A program made the position numbers and the translations under genes. A DNA stretch of 64,000 nucleotides, taken from the NCBI RefSeq assembly GCF_003590095.1, contig NC_039480.1, forward strand, positions 10,641,328 to 10,705,327. Direction: 5' to 3'. The stretch comes from Trichoplusia ni. Lineage: Eukaryota; Arthropoda; Insecta; Lepidoptera; Noctuidae. The notes beneath the pieces were generated by a model, which ran no database searches, was not told where the DNA came from, and saw only the letters and a program-made list of their open reading frames with translations. Below are positions 50,101-62,556 of the stretch, piece after piece (within the stretch, counting starts at the first letter, position 1; each line of letters starts with the position of its first letter).

Positions 50101-53098
50101 CATATGAACTTCTCATGAAAAAAAAAATACTGTCAAAAAATTGCTGACATGGGAGGGTAGAAATTGGATAGGCACAAGTTTATAATTCACCCAACCGATT
50201 CGCACTTGACCGGTCTTATTACTTACAGTTTTGGAACTTGGACAGTAACAAAGGCTACGTCTCTGAATTTCCATCATTCATCAAACGGGAATCATAATGA
50301 TAATCTGTATTGCCTCTACACCCGTAAATACCTAGCGTCTTTTGTTTTACATTTATTCAATGTTAAGAAAGAGATTTTCCTATTAATAAAAGAATTGAGT
50401 CATACTTTATAAATAACAACGTTATTTTCGATTCAGTATAACAGCATGTTTCTAAACAATCGATATCGGTGAATATATAAGGCATTCCATAAGGTATAGG
50501 CTCGTTAATATGTTTATACTTGCAGAATCGCTTACGTGGAAGCCTATATAATGAAATATTGGTCTCGCGAGACCCGCGGAATGAAGTATGAAAGCAGTAA
50601 TTCGGATGATTTACCACACGTTAACAAGAATTATAGGTGTAGCATGTAACAACGGATATTCGATAATATGAGTTTTGTAGCTGCAAAGAAAAAAAAAAAG
50701 TAAGGTGACAGCCATGTCACATGAGATTACATAATTAGATTCGAATTTCGAATAGCACGTTAAGATGTTTTTCTGACCTGACATTTATGATCAATGAAGT
50801 TCATACATGGCGTTAAATATATTATGGTATTGACTGAATTCCAAAAGACAAAGCCAAGCTTAATTCGTATCGGTATAGGGTAGGTACGTAGGAACTTCAT
50901 ACTAAATAATATACTGTTATAATGCTGTTAAGATCGTCATCATACATTCAAGTTCTTCTTTAATATCTTATGTTTAATTCTCTTTATGTTCGTTAAATGG
51001 GAACTTTATGGTAAACAAATTACCCACATAGAAAATTACTTCGTTTCGTACGTTCTGGATTCTCTCAGGGGCCATTTGAGCTCTCGAAGCACTCAAGGGG
51101 GTATAACAATGAAGATAACATCAAAATCTGCCAGTAATCGTATCCTCGCACTGTTTACGTACAATCTCAGGCTATTTTATCCGATAGTCTTTCACTTTTA
51201 GCTTAATGTGCAAAGATTATGTTAGCAAGATAGTGAAACTTGAAGAAATAATAAAATGAAAGTGGGTGAAGAAAGCGAAAGCAAAAGCGAGGTATTATAG
51301 TGATCCTGTAAAATTCGGTTATTTTGTGCGGTAAGTATCTTGGTAATTATGATTAGTTTCTATAGGAAATAGACAAATCGAAGTTAAAGGTATGTATATT
51401 ATGTATATAAGCATGACTAGGCAAGTACCTACTTACTGAAAGCCAGTATCAAGTCATTATCAACAATGAAATATCTCTGACATCAATCAAATAATAATCC
51501 ATCCTACAACCTCGTTACCAACACAAAAAATGAATTTATCAACGGACTGATCTAGTAAATGCAAGTCCGAACTTTGCGGAGATACAGGCCGCGCAGTCAC
51601 TCGACAAAAATGTAATTTATGTCGTAACGAACCGAGGCTGACGTAGTTAATACTCCCGTGCGGCTACAAACGAATACAAAACGAGGCCCCGTTTAATCTG
51701 TGATAGGATTCTGTCGTATTCATCTACAATCAAGATGTCAGTCTAGCAACGTTATTACATGTAATGATTATGAGTAGTTCATGACAAATATTATAATAAT
51801 TGAGTGCGCCTGACGACCTTTACACAGGTAACAGTTTCACTATGCTTTTACTCTAAATACTTTATTCAGTTTTTTTTGAGAATTGAGGACTTTAGTGTTC
51901 AAGAAGTATTAATTCCGCAGAGCCTCTTATCATGATCTTTACTATAACAAAGTAGCATTAGGTAAATCTGTCTCTCTCTAGATTGAAAGAGTTATAGTAC
52001 CTATACTGTATAGCTAATATTAATACGTATCTTGTGGGGTAGATTTTCTTGTGATACCATTATTATTAAAAAGAGTCCAAAAGAAATTATTGTAAGAGAG
52101 CCTCATTTAATACTTATTCTTTTAGTATTTGTTGTAGTAGGAACAATAATAAATAACCTGTTAAGGGTTTACGAGAAAGTGTATGGTTGAACGAAAACGG
52201 CGAGGTGTTAGCAATAAGGTCCCTATTTTCCTTTTATACGAAACCCAAAAAATTATAAGTAAGTGTGCACAATACATAGAAATGAGTTATGCTAAGCAGG
52301 CTGCGAAGCTGTTTTAATCAGGAAATCGAGGACTTAAAGGATTGTATACAATCTCAAAGCGTGTGCGGCAACGAATAAGACAAAAATCCCAGTGAATGAA
52401 ATCGTTGAACCTTCTCGGAGATATGGAATCTGAAAAACTCGACTCAAAAAAGTGGTATAGGTATGTTCCTAATGAGCAATAGTTGCCATCAAAAAGGACT
52501 GCAAAAGGATGTTTTTAAATGATGATATATGTATACCTAATTATCTACGTAATTAAAAAACAGAAACTAAGCTTATCTCATTAAAAAAAATGTACAAAAC
52601 CTTGGTAGTTACAATTTTGTCACTGTTGAGCGAAGACAACTTTTGGTATAAATATAATTCAGAAATATTATGTCTCATTAGCGCTATCCATGGGAAACAA
52701 CAGTCTTCGATACAAAACCTAGAAAATCAAACTTAGAAAAGGCGCATTTGTAATTGTTTTTTTAGACTAGCAATACAATTAAACTTCTTTATTCTGGAAA
52801 GTTTTCTTTGCACGTATCGTACTAAAACAAAGGATCTTGCATACAAATTCAAACGTGATTCTCATCATTTGTTGCTAAGAATCTAAGAACTGCTACGAGA
52901 TTATTTAGTATTCTTGGCCCGAAGAGCAAAGCAAACCTTGTAGACTTTATCACTTGTACAACCCAATAAGAGCTTTAGCTGATTCTTGTAGACACGACTT
53001 TAGAATAAAGGTTTATTTTTCATTACGTGACACTCGAAGATGGTGAAAATAGTGTAGTTTAGGTGTGATGAAATTTAGATCAAGAATTACTAAGATGA
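50101..53098. other. Non-coding stretch, 3 kb
   Basis: AT-rich. Short open frames are of chance length. A 14-base match to the miR-276 5' end at 50889-50902 lacks a hairpin and is rejected. Confidence 0.4.
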
Positions 53099-53214
53099 TC
53101 CTGTGTCGCGGGGTATTTTACAAACATTCAAGTCGCATGCACAAAGAAACCCAGGGATCGATCCCGCGACATGTCGCGAACAGGGGGTTTGGCAAGCCCT
53201 CAACCATTCGGTAT
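53099..53214 (-). mobile_element. tRNA-like SINE fragment, copy 2
   Basis: Reverse-complement relative of the segment at 1450-1553: TGTGTCGCGGGG, ACAAACATTCAAGT, GCATGCACAAAGA and ACCCAGGGATCGATCCCGCG occur in order. The GGATCGATCCCGCG part corresponds to the B-box side of the tRNA-like head. Confidence 0.6.
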
Positions 53215-56200
53215 CCAACCTTAAATTAAGAAGAGATTTCCACGAAGATATTTCGATCATTCGAAATCGTGCCACCTCGTGCCCTAGAGATTTTAATCAA
53301 CGGAATATAAGTGATTACAATTCTGGCAAGCATGAAAAAAACGTTTTTAAAATGTGTTTATTGAAAATGTATCGATATAGGTACTAGGTAGGTAGGTTCC
53401 AGTGGATAAGCCTTTTTTTGCCGCAATTTTTTCTAAATACAATTCTTATGCAACGAATGCAATGTGGATTAAAAAACATAATTCGCTCTACTTACGAACA
53501 AAAATGTAACCCAGCCTTTTGTGCTACAATCTCACTTGAGCTGCGGGTTCAAACAAATCCTGTTTTACATATGAGCGCCTATTTAGTTACGCTTGTGGGT
53601 GCAATAACAGAGGCACTCTATCACTAGAGTTTGTCGAGAAAGGTCGTATGCCCGACATATGTAGCCGGCGATGTATCTTCCGCTCCAACGCCACTGTAGA
53701 CCCATTACACACCGTATGAAAAGTGAACTGTAATACCGTTATACAAACCTTGACGGTCGTTTTTCCGTGGGGAAGCGACATAACTAACTTTGAACCAGTG
53801 TCGGAACTTTTTATATTGCTTTAAGTCCCCGTGCTTCGTCAGAATTGATTTATTGAGCTTTCAGGCTTAAGGTAGAGTTACGAGCGACGTGATTCGCGGC
53901 TTTTTGTGTTGATCAGTTTTACGACTTTTCCAATCCACCAATAAAATGCTAGGGCTAACGTTGTAAAGTTTAATTTTTACTAACTTTTATTTAGTTTCGC
54001 CTGTCTTGTTGTCTGTTTTTCTGTAGGTCTGTAATTAAATATTGCAAGTTAATTTGATCAAATTCCCTGATTTCAGTTTTTTTTAACAAAAAAATTGTCA
54101 GCTTATGTTTATTACATGGTAATGCAGTATTATGGCATGACAGAGCTGGCGTTGGAGCTGGAAGATGGCCATAAAACCGCCGCAAAAAAACATCATCCAG
54201 TTAAGATTAATTTGAATTTTATTTTCTAATCGTTTTTTTATATTAGCTTGTAAAAGGTTTTTAAGAAGGTCTTAATAGCTTATTTGTCTTAAATTCCGAT
54301 AAAACAGCAGCTGGTAACTAAGCATAGGACCTATATATTTCTAGGCATCGGTAGGTAGTGTAGGTACTATTTCATCCCGTAACAATGTTCACACTAGACC
54401 TAACTTGGCAAGAGAATTAAAAGTTGTGTGGTGGTGTGCTAAAGTTAAATTGCTTTCACTTTCATTTCGCGGTTGCAGCTCATTACTTGTCATGGCTATG
54501 TTGACATTGTTAGTTTAATACCGAAGTGAGTCCAAATAAGATAGCTGAAGGGTAAAAATATATCCACGGAACCACAGAAAACGAGCTTATGCAGCGAAGT
54601 CGTATATCCCTCGAGTAACCCCGCTCGTCGCCTGGTAAGTCCATTATTACCCTACATCCCACACTTATTGCAAATAGAAGATGTACCCACAATAAAAATA
54701 ACTCATCTGGCCTCGATACACAATCTACCTACTCTATTCCCACCCTTACTATCTTTTTTTAAACTCTACGTGTAATAAACAGGAGGTTTTATTTTTATTG
54801 AGCAACGGAATTTTCCTACTCAGTGAATATATTGCAAAATTTATCTGAACACCCAACGGCTGCCTAATCAATGGAATGTAGTGAGCCGGGAAAATCCAGG
54901 GGTTTTGTTTTACTGGAATACCCAATGGTGTTAGGGAATAGAATATCTAATGCATAGAAATGTATGGAAATAAATTCTATTCTATACCGAACATGGAAAG
55001 AAAATTTAATTTTCATTATGGTCACCTGAATTTGACTGGAATTTAGAATACAGAGATTTTTGCTAGTAGTTTAAAGAGAGAATAATTTTATTACTTTCCT
55101 ACTAAAAGTATTAAAGATGATGTAACGACACCTATCAAGGCAAAGAGGAAACTGATATCCACATTATTTTTTATCCACAAACGCGACAATTCTTTTATCC
55201 AAAAAGAAAAACCCGTTAGGTGTCTCGTACAAATAGGCTAAAAAAAATGTATTATTTGTATATTTGTACAGAACAATTTCTACTAGTGTTCAATGACAGT
55301 ATACTCGTCAGTAGTACTTCGTGACATAATTTTGTTATTCGCAATCGTTGCCCGCTTAATAAAATGCAAGAAAAAGTAAATGACCCTTGGTAATTTTAAC
55401 TAGACAAGCTTAAAATTAAAATGTTTTGTTTGGAAATCTTTTTCATATCGTATTCCGTTGGGAACTACAGCTACAGACTTCTAGAATTGGATTTACTTTT
55501 ACTATGTAGTATTATTTTCATAGTACAATAACAGCTTTTTAAAGTTTCATATTTCACTCGGAATTAATTATGGAGTAGATAGCGGATAAGAGATAGGTAG
55601 AAAATGTGTTTTCTACTGCCTAATTCTAAAGTCGTCATTACATTACAAGCAAGTAAATTTTTAATGATTACTAAATAGTACGAAAACCTCTTTACGATAC
55701 TGCCCTTTCCAACTTAATGTACTTGCAGCTTCTTGTTCGTAAAAAACGTGATAAAACAGTCCCATTCATTTTCTAAGATAGTTTAGACAGAAACGCTGTA
55801 ATTTATACCCCAAAGTTCGGGTCTTGATATTATCATGAGATCGAATGGAATGATTGCATTTTAAACTCCAGAAAAGGAATCCGAAGGGATGTTTGAGTAA
55901 CAGTACAGAAGATATTTTTGCGAAAGACAATTCAAGCCACACACAATTCATACATGAAGAGAACAGTAGATGATTCTTCACAGAATAGAAGACTATCCTA
56001 GACGTTACTCAATATTGGGTACGTTTAGTAACATTCGATAAAAGAAGGAAGATATCTCCGTTAAAGATAGTTTGTGATCTGTTATCATAAAAGGTAGAGC
56101 TGAAAACAGTTCAGGTCACATACAAAATCAAGAATGTTTCACGTAGGTGCTTAAGTGTAAGTACCTTTTTACTGACGTGCAGGAAACGGCTAACGGGAAT

Positions 56201-57476
56201 TCAGGTCTTTCAAATGTGGCGGAGGTATAATTAGCATCTTACACTGAAGCGTGACTACAAAAGGTAACGTTCGTAGAGTGCTTTTGTCACCCTTTTTGCA
56301 TTGTTTCGACCGATTAACGTAAGGGGGCTCTTGAGGCTCGCGAGGTTTAATCCGAGAAGTAGAGAGCAGCATTAGCTGTTCTTCTTCATTTCCAGACACC
56401 TCTAACTAAAGTATTCAGTGTCTAGATAGTTAGTGCTAAAATAACGTCGGTTAAGATAAGGAAATGGGTAATGTCCGACTAAACCTGAATTCATTACAAA
56501 CCGAACACGGCATGTGTTAGGTACATAGGTACCTATTACCTGTTTCATCTTAATAAAAAACTTCCAAACCAAACTGTAGATAAACACTGAATTAAAAACT
56601 TACAGATGCTAAAAATACAGTGAGTATCATAATCTAAAGGCTTACAATTAAAAAAATACACAATAGTCTATCTTCCCAAGGTTTGTTTATAGGTTTAACA
56701 GAGCTTCTCATAAACAATGTTGTACCTACGTCTTGCTCTCGTCATAACGATGTTACAACGTAATGGCGGCTTTAAATCACTTTCTAACAGTCCGACCGTT
56801 ACAAAGGACTGGCAGCTTTATTAAAGAAACTTAGATCATAAAGATGGGTTTAAGATGTTTCAAAAGCAACTTATTAAGTTTTTGACCCTTTTTAACTTAC
56901 ATTGTGTGAGCGCGCTGGAAGTGACACGGTTCTTGTGACCTTATATAAGGTCTTATAAATTTTCTCTCTAAATTCCTTTTCTTTGTAAATAGTACATTGT
57001 TCCTTATTGTTTCTTTTCTTACTTTTATGTTTAGGTACAATTCTTTGTACATGGGTAGGTGCGTAATAAAAAAATAATTTTAAACTTAAGTTTTTATACT
57101 AACCAGTACCTATTGTATTCCTACATTTTCTTTTAATCCTGTCAAACCTTTTTCGCTCTTGCCTCCCTGAAATGCGTTTCCAGTGAGGCAGGAGAAACGA
57201 TACATTGTCAATAGCGGTACGAACCAAACTTACCCCTAGATCTAATACAGATTAAGTTATTCGCTACCGTACTTTGCGATAGCTCGGGTAGATTGCGGGA
57301 TATATGGGGCCAGATAAATGTTCGTACTTCAATTGCCTTTACTGTTTAATCGACAGTAACTCAAGGAATGTTTATCGTTTAGGCACTTACAGCTATGCTT
57401 AATACCCTTTGAACTAATGCGTAATTAAACTAACTTATGTTCATTACTTTAGTTGCTCACTTCAAAGCTCTCAATC
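53215..57476. other. Non-coding stretch, 4.3 kb
   Basis: No supportable gene. A GC-richer patch at 53640-53780, open on the minus strand for 64 codons, is unrecognised. Confidence 0.35.
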
Positions 57477-57697
57477 TATACTAATATTATAAAGAGGAAA
57501 GATTTGTTTGTTTGTTTGACACGAATAGGCTTCGAAACTACTGGACCGATGTGAGAAATTATTTCACTGTTGAGAAGCTGTGATATCCCCGCTGAACATA
57601 GGCTATAATTTATTTTGAAAAATATTTGGGTTCCGTAAAATCCTAACTTTACTTATCTTTTTATCACGCAGACGAAATCGCGGGTAACTCCTAGCAT
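57477..57697 (-). mobile_element. Lepidopteran interspersed repeat, reverse orientation
   Basis: Begins TATACTAATATTATAAAGAG with a (GTTT)n run, then GAAACTACTGGACCGATGTG and GAACATAGGCTATAATTTAT, and ends GACGAAATCGCGGGTAACTC followed by CTAGCAT. This is the reverse-complement layout of the ACTAGCTGTTGCCCGCGAC family, diverged. Confidence 0.6.
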
Positions 57698-58353
57698 CTA
57701 ATAAAAAAAAAAAATCCCCAACACTCTTTCTATGGTTTAGTGTCATTATTTTGAGGAATTAGATACATGTCAACTGTTATTTGTTCTTTTGTGAATATCG
57801 ATGAACCTCTATCATAACAACAACAACTTGCACAGCAACTTTTTTATTCTACTCATCCCAAGTACTTAAAAGGTACGAAAAATAAACTCCGATTTAATGA
57901 TTATAAATATCTATATTTGTAAATTAAACTGTTAAATAAAAAAATATAAGTAAATAATTTAGTTGTCATTTGCCTAATGACATTGCTCAGATCCAAGTTG
58001 AATAATTACTATTAGTTATGATCTAAACAAAATCAATGTTAACATAAATTAATAGGTAAGTGGTTCAAAAATATTCTCTAATTTAGAGAAGATATTTCAA
58101 CAGTTAAGTACTCTTTAAAATAGTGGTTATACAATACAAAATTGCGTTTACATTTTCACTATATAGTTATAATTGCACGATTTGCTTCGACATATCCGAG
58201 TCCCGGCTCTGTCTCTTAGAACTCCACTTTATCATATTTCAAAGTCAGGTTAGGTCTAGAAAAAAAAGTTCGTATGAACCATGACATAAAAAAAACACTT
58301 TGTTCAAAAATGGAGCGTATTAAAATTTACTTACAGTGTCAACTCCACAGTCT
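57698..58353. other. Non-coding left flank of the P-like element
   Basis: AT-rich, with an imperfect hairpin at about 58067-58095 (ATTCTCTAA/TTAGAGAA). No gene. Joined to 62595 onward it would restore the empty insertion site. Confidence 0.45.
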
Positions 58354-58361
58354 GTTGTTGC
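58354..58361. repeat. Left 8-bp target-site duplication
   Basis: GTTGTTGC lies directly outside the left terminal inverted repeat and is repeated identically at 62587-62594. Eight base pairs is the duplication length made by P-superfamily transposases. Confidence 0.93.
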
Positions 58362-58391
58362 CTTAGATTATATACCTATAGATGTAACCAT
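58362..58391 (+). repeat. Left terminal inverted repeat (30 bp)
   Basis: Begins CTTAGATTATATACCTATAG and ends GATGTAACCAT; every base is matched, reverse-complemented, at 62557-62586. It does not resemble the Drosophila P terminal sequence, as expected of a distant family. Confidence 0.93.
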
Positions 58392-58426
58392 TAAAATGAC
58401 TTTCCTTGATAGAGCGAGATCGTTAA

Positions 58427-58534
58427 TTGTCAAACTTATGCAAAGAAACAGGACACAATATATATTTTTTGTCTTTGTCAACATGGCCGGTCTTGTTGTT
58501 TGGCAAGATCTGAGTTTGACAGATTGTGACAAAC
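58427..58534. promoter_or_regulatory. Subterminal TTGTCA motif cluster
   Basis: Four related motifs, two in each orientation or palindromic, sit just inside the left end: TTGTCAAAC (58427), TTTGTCAAC (58474), GTTTGACAG (58514) and TTGTGACAAAC (58524). TGTCAAAC and GTTTGACA form an exact 8-bp inverted pair. P elements carry internal transposase-binding sites near their ends, so these are candidates. No equivalent cluster was obvious at the right end. Confidence 0.35.
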
Positions 58535-58591
58535 AAACTTGGCGTCTTGCGGATTTTTCTGTGATTGTGCGAATTTACAGTGTTTAGTGCG

Positions 58592-58598
58592 TATAAAA
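58592..58598 (+). promoter_or_regulatory. TATA-like box
   Basis: TATAAAA lies 34 bases before the transposase ATG. Drawn from spacing alone, transcription would begin only a few bases before the start codon, so the true promoter could also lie upstream. Confidence 0.4.
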
Positions 58599-58631
58599 AT
58601 TGGATGATAAAGAATATTTAGTGTAAGTGCG

Positions 58632-61600
58632 ATGGTGGGTTGCAGTGTTTTGGGCTGTAAAAGCCGGAGTGAGCGAAAAATTGAAGGAATAACATTTCAC
58701 ACGTAAGTAGGCGAAATTATCATTTCTTTCGTTAATACAACGCCCTACAAGGCCAGATGATCATTGATTATGATGTTTTGTAATGAATTCAGTGACGTGA
58801 GCCAAGAATATTGAGTTGTGATACGTGTTTTCAATATCACAAAATAAAATAACCTAAAACTATGAACGGTTCAGGGTTGCCATAATAGCTACTTGAATTT
58901 ACCCAAATAAATCATATTTCATTTTTGTCAGTACATACGATTGTTGGGTTGGCTCAGGTACTCATCGTAGTTATGTTATAAATTCGAGGGTTTGTATTGT
59001 TGAATGTTTGTTTGTTACTCAATCACGCAATAACGTCTGGATGGATTTCAATGATATTTTGCACACGAGTAGTTTATTACCTAGATTAACACATAGGATA
59101 CTTTTCACGCGGATGAAGTCGCGGGTAAAAGCTAGTAGTTTAATATTTTTATTGAGAGGAAATTAATTCTTCTGTATGTAAATTTACATTTACTTAGATT
59201 TATTTAAGTACTTTATTGTAGTTTATTTAACTTATTACTCAATAAAGATAAACTTTCGTAGCATGTGAATAAAATGTTCTTTAAATTTCAGGTTTCCATC
59301 CAATCTTTATAAAAAGAAATGGCTGGATGCCACTGGACGAGAAAATTGGCAGCCAACAAAGTATTCAAAAATTTGTTCGATTCATTTTGATGATGATTCA
59401 TTACTATATAAAAATAAACGAGTACAAGTAAAACCTCACTCAGTACCAACGAAATATATACATGTTAGTATTTAGTATTTATTATTCTATAAGTATTTAG
59501 TATTCATTCTAATAATGCAATATTGAGTCTTTCTTTTAATCATTATTTGCTTGTTTACGTATTTATTTTTAAATGTTACAGAGTCCAGCCTCAACGTATC
59601 CGTGTCCACAACAGGATAATACTCCATTACCATCTACGAGCCAGGAGAGCAAAGAGAATTTTAATTCATCTTTATCACCTCCTAATAAACGAAGAAAGTT
59701 GGTTATTTTACGAGAAGTGCAAAATATTCAACCAGAGAAGTTAACTGTGGTAAGCATACCTGCGCAAAATGAAACAATATTTACCTGACGTACTGATTCT
59801 CTGTAAAACTTACAAATATTTGATAGAAGAACTATAAAATCTACTTAATTTCATTTTAGGCCGGTCCCAGCTATGAAGTTGATGTAGAACCTGTTGTCCA
59901 GCCAGCGACTCTTAAGAAGGAAAAACGACTAGAAAATCTGCTGCAGAAAGAGAAGACAAAATCTAATAATTGTCGCAAAAAATTGCGTGCTGTACGTGAA
60001 TCTAAACGACGATTAGTTAAAAAGACAGCACATTTACAAGATATTATAACAGAATTAAAATGCAAACTACAAATGCAATCTGAAGAATTAGATTTACTGT
60101 CAAATGTTGAATCTGAAAATGCAGATTTTCTTAAAAGATACCTCGATAAAACGAACTGTCCGCGAAAATATTCGCCATCGTTACGAAAATTTGCATTGTG
60201 TTTGCATTTTTTAAGCCCTGAGGCCTATGCATTTGTGAGAAAGCAATTTAACACATGCTTGCCCCATCCTAAAACATTATATAGGTGGTATAAATGTGTG
60301 GATTGTGAACCTGGATTCACAAGTGAAGCTTTTGAAGCTATCAAATTATTAGTTAGTAAGTCTAATGAAAAAATATTATGCTGCGTTAGTCTTGACGAAA
60401 TGTCAATCCGACAACACCTACAGTGGGATGGCAAACGCACCGTCGGATACGTGAATGTAGGACATAATCTAGACACCGATAGTATGCCGCTAGCTAAGGA
60501 TGCTTTGGTCTTTATGGTTACGGCGTTAAACTCCAGTTGGAAAATACCAGTTGGGTACTTTCTGACAAATGGTGTCAACGGGGACCAACGTAGTGAATTA
60601 TTAAAAAATTGTGTACATTTGTTAATAGAATGTGGGGTACAAATAGTATCGGTGACATTTGACGGATGTCCTGCAAATTTCGCCATGACAAAAAATCTAG
60701 GCGCTCAATTTAATGACATTAACAATATCAATCCAACAATAACTATTGAAGGTCAAATCATAGTAATAATACCAGATGCATGTCACATGTTAAAACTTGT
60801 TAGAAATACACTAGCCGACAAAAAAGAGATTTTGAATGCTAATGGCGAAATAATATCCTGGAATTATATTGAAAAATTGCATAATTTACAAAAACTGGAA
60901 GAACTGCATTTAGGGAATAAGCTCAGAGCTGCTCATATTAATTACAAGAAACAAATAATGAAAGTTAGACTCGCTGCGCAAACTTTCAGCAAATCTGTCG
61001 CCGAGGCTCTTATATTATGCAAGGGTTATCTAGCCATAGAAGACTTTGTACATTCAGGAGCTACTATTGAATTTATCACAAACTTTAATGATTTGTTTGA
61101 TATTCTAAATAGCCGAAGTTTATATTCATATGGTTTTAAAAAACCTATCAGTAAAGAAAATATGATGAATGCAAAATTAGAAGAGTTAGAAACTTATCTC
61201 AAAACGCTCAGGTTCATTGAAGGTGATTTAGTCATTAATTCGGGAAGAAAAACAGGGTTTCTGGGGTTTTTAATTTCTATTAAGGCGCTAAGAATTATTT
61301 TTTACAAGTACATACATATTGGAAATGCTCCTCTTCGATATTTATGTACTTATAAAATGAGCCAAGACCATTTGGAGGTTTTCTTTAGTGCCATTCGCTC
61401 TAAAGGTGGGTTTAACAATAACCCTACTGCTCTGCAGTTCGTATCGGCGTATAAGCGACTGCTGATCCATGGTGAATTAAAAAATATTACCACAGGTAAT
61501 TGCATACCATTAGATAATATTAATATTTTGACGTGCAATTCAAATTCCATTTGTCGTAAAATAAACAGTAGAAGAGAAAGAATATTGGCTATGAATGACG

Positions 61601-62160
61601 AAAGTCTCGATGAAGATTCAATTGTTGATTTGCCCGAGGGTCATGACTATATAGGAAACTTAGAATTATCAGAATTTTCAAAGGAAGCCATAACTTATAT
61701 TTCTGGATATGTAGTGCGCAATTTGAAAAAAAAAATAAAATGTGATGAATGTTTAGGAGCAATATTTGCAATTGAAAAGTTTCCGAGTTTTATTGCTGTA
61801 AAGGATGTTGGCGGATTACATTATCCATCACAAGATGTTATCAAAATTTGTGTGTTTGCCGAAAAAATTCTAAGACAAACCACATCAATACACGGGAATT
61901 CCTATTTTTCACAAAAAGGCACTTTACCAAAAATGACTTGCAGTGTTTTGAAAAAAATTATTGGTACAGAAGTCTTTGCAGAAATAAAGAATCATATTAA
62001 TGAACAAAGTCCTTTTGAAAATCATTTTGTATTATTAATTAAAGCTATCGCTTTTAGATATTTTGAAGTCAGGATTCATTATATAATGACGTCATTATCT
62101 CATCGAGATGAAAGAATCAGAAATATGCACACTAAGTTAATATTGTTTAAGGGTCAATAA
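58632..62160 (+). CDS. P-element-type THAP transposase (spliced, 903 aa)
   Basis: Four exons: 58632-58702, 59292-59463, 59582-59749 and 59860-62160. Donors are GTAAGT, GTTAGT and GTAAGC, all acceptors AG, and phases agree, giving 903 residues without a stop. The product should bind element ends and catalyse cut-and-paste transposition in the nucleus. Residues 1-81 form a THAP domain: C4, C9, C52 and H55 as zinc ligands, with CSIHF and SVPT motifs. A KRRKL patch (117-121) may be an NLS; about 156-230 is coiled coil; about 240-285 resembles the family's helix-turn-helix. The RNase H-like core shows D316 (SLDEMS), D405 (TFDG), the PDACHMLKLVRN motif (D443) and E643 (SQDHLEVFF), then GGFNNNPTALQF. 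The start is the only ATG giving the complete THAP motif. The uninterrupted last-exon frame at 59983 begins with TTG and is not a start. Length equals that I recall for human THAP9. Domestication is the alternative, but terminal repeats and duplication argue for a mobile copy. Confidence 0.92.
59002..59137 (-). mobile_element. Repeat fragment inside transposase intron 1
   Basis: Contains TGAATGTTTGTTTGTTACTC, AATCACGCAATAACGTCTGG, ATTAACACATAGGATACTTT and CACGCGGATGAAGTCGCGGG followed by TAAAAGCTAGTAG. This is the reverse-strand form of a common lepidopteran repeat and ends with the same GTCGCGGG...GCTAG motif as the copy at 57477-57697. It accounts for part of the long first intron. Confidence 0.6.
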
Positions 62161-62191
62161 TTATGAATGTAGGTATTTCCTTATGGTTTGT

Positions 62192-62197
62192 AATAAA
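62192..62197 (+). terminator. AATAAA polyadenylation signal of the transposase
   Basis: Lies 32 bases past the TAA stop, well inside the element. A short 3' UTR is implied. Confidence 0.5.
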
Positions 62198-62556
62198 TAT
62201 TTTTATGATAAAGACTGGTTTTATTTCATCATTGAACGTGTCGTGTGTGTTTTATGTCGTGTCGGTCGATGGATGTCCATACGATTCTCCTTACCGCCCT
62301 TGTAAAAACGAAATATTAGACCAAGGAGGTTTTATTAAAGTATTTCGTACGACTACGACATAAGAGTTACATTATTGAAGCTAGCATATAAAATGTGCTA
62401 ATTCAGAATTTTTAGTTTGCGAAGTACTTACAGGTACTTATAATGTCTGTTCGCGATCAAGTAGAATTCATAATATTTTTTACCTAATATGTGGGAATTG
62501 CCAACTTATTAGGCAACACCATAAAAATCTATTTCTGTTTCAAGTGCGGTCACGCC

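Noticed and set aside
50889..50902. 14-base identity to the 5' part of miR-276 (TAGGAACTTCATAC)
   Set aside because: The remaining mature sequence does not match, and there is no complementary arm nearby to form a precursor hairpin.
59523..59744. Plus-strand frame overlapping transposase exon 3
   Set aside because: Wrong frame; the phase that joins exons 2 and 4 is the one reading SPASTYPCPQQ.
59983..59985. Start of a 725-codon transposase at 59983
   Set aside because: The codon is TTG; the frame is open upstream to the splice acceptor at 59859 and the true N-terminus is supplied by three upstream exons.
59871..60065. 64-codon minus-strand frame over the transposase coiled coil
   Set aside because: Antisense shadow of the fourth exon.
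60225..60686. 153-codon minus-strand frame
   Set aside because: It is antisense to the transposase last exon, a by-product of its codon composition; no motif or promoter.
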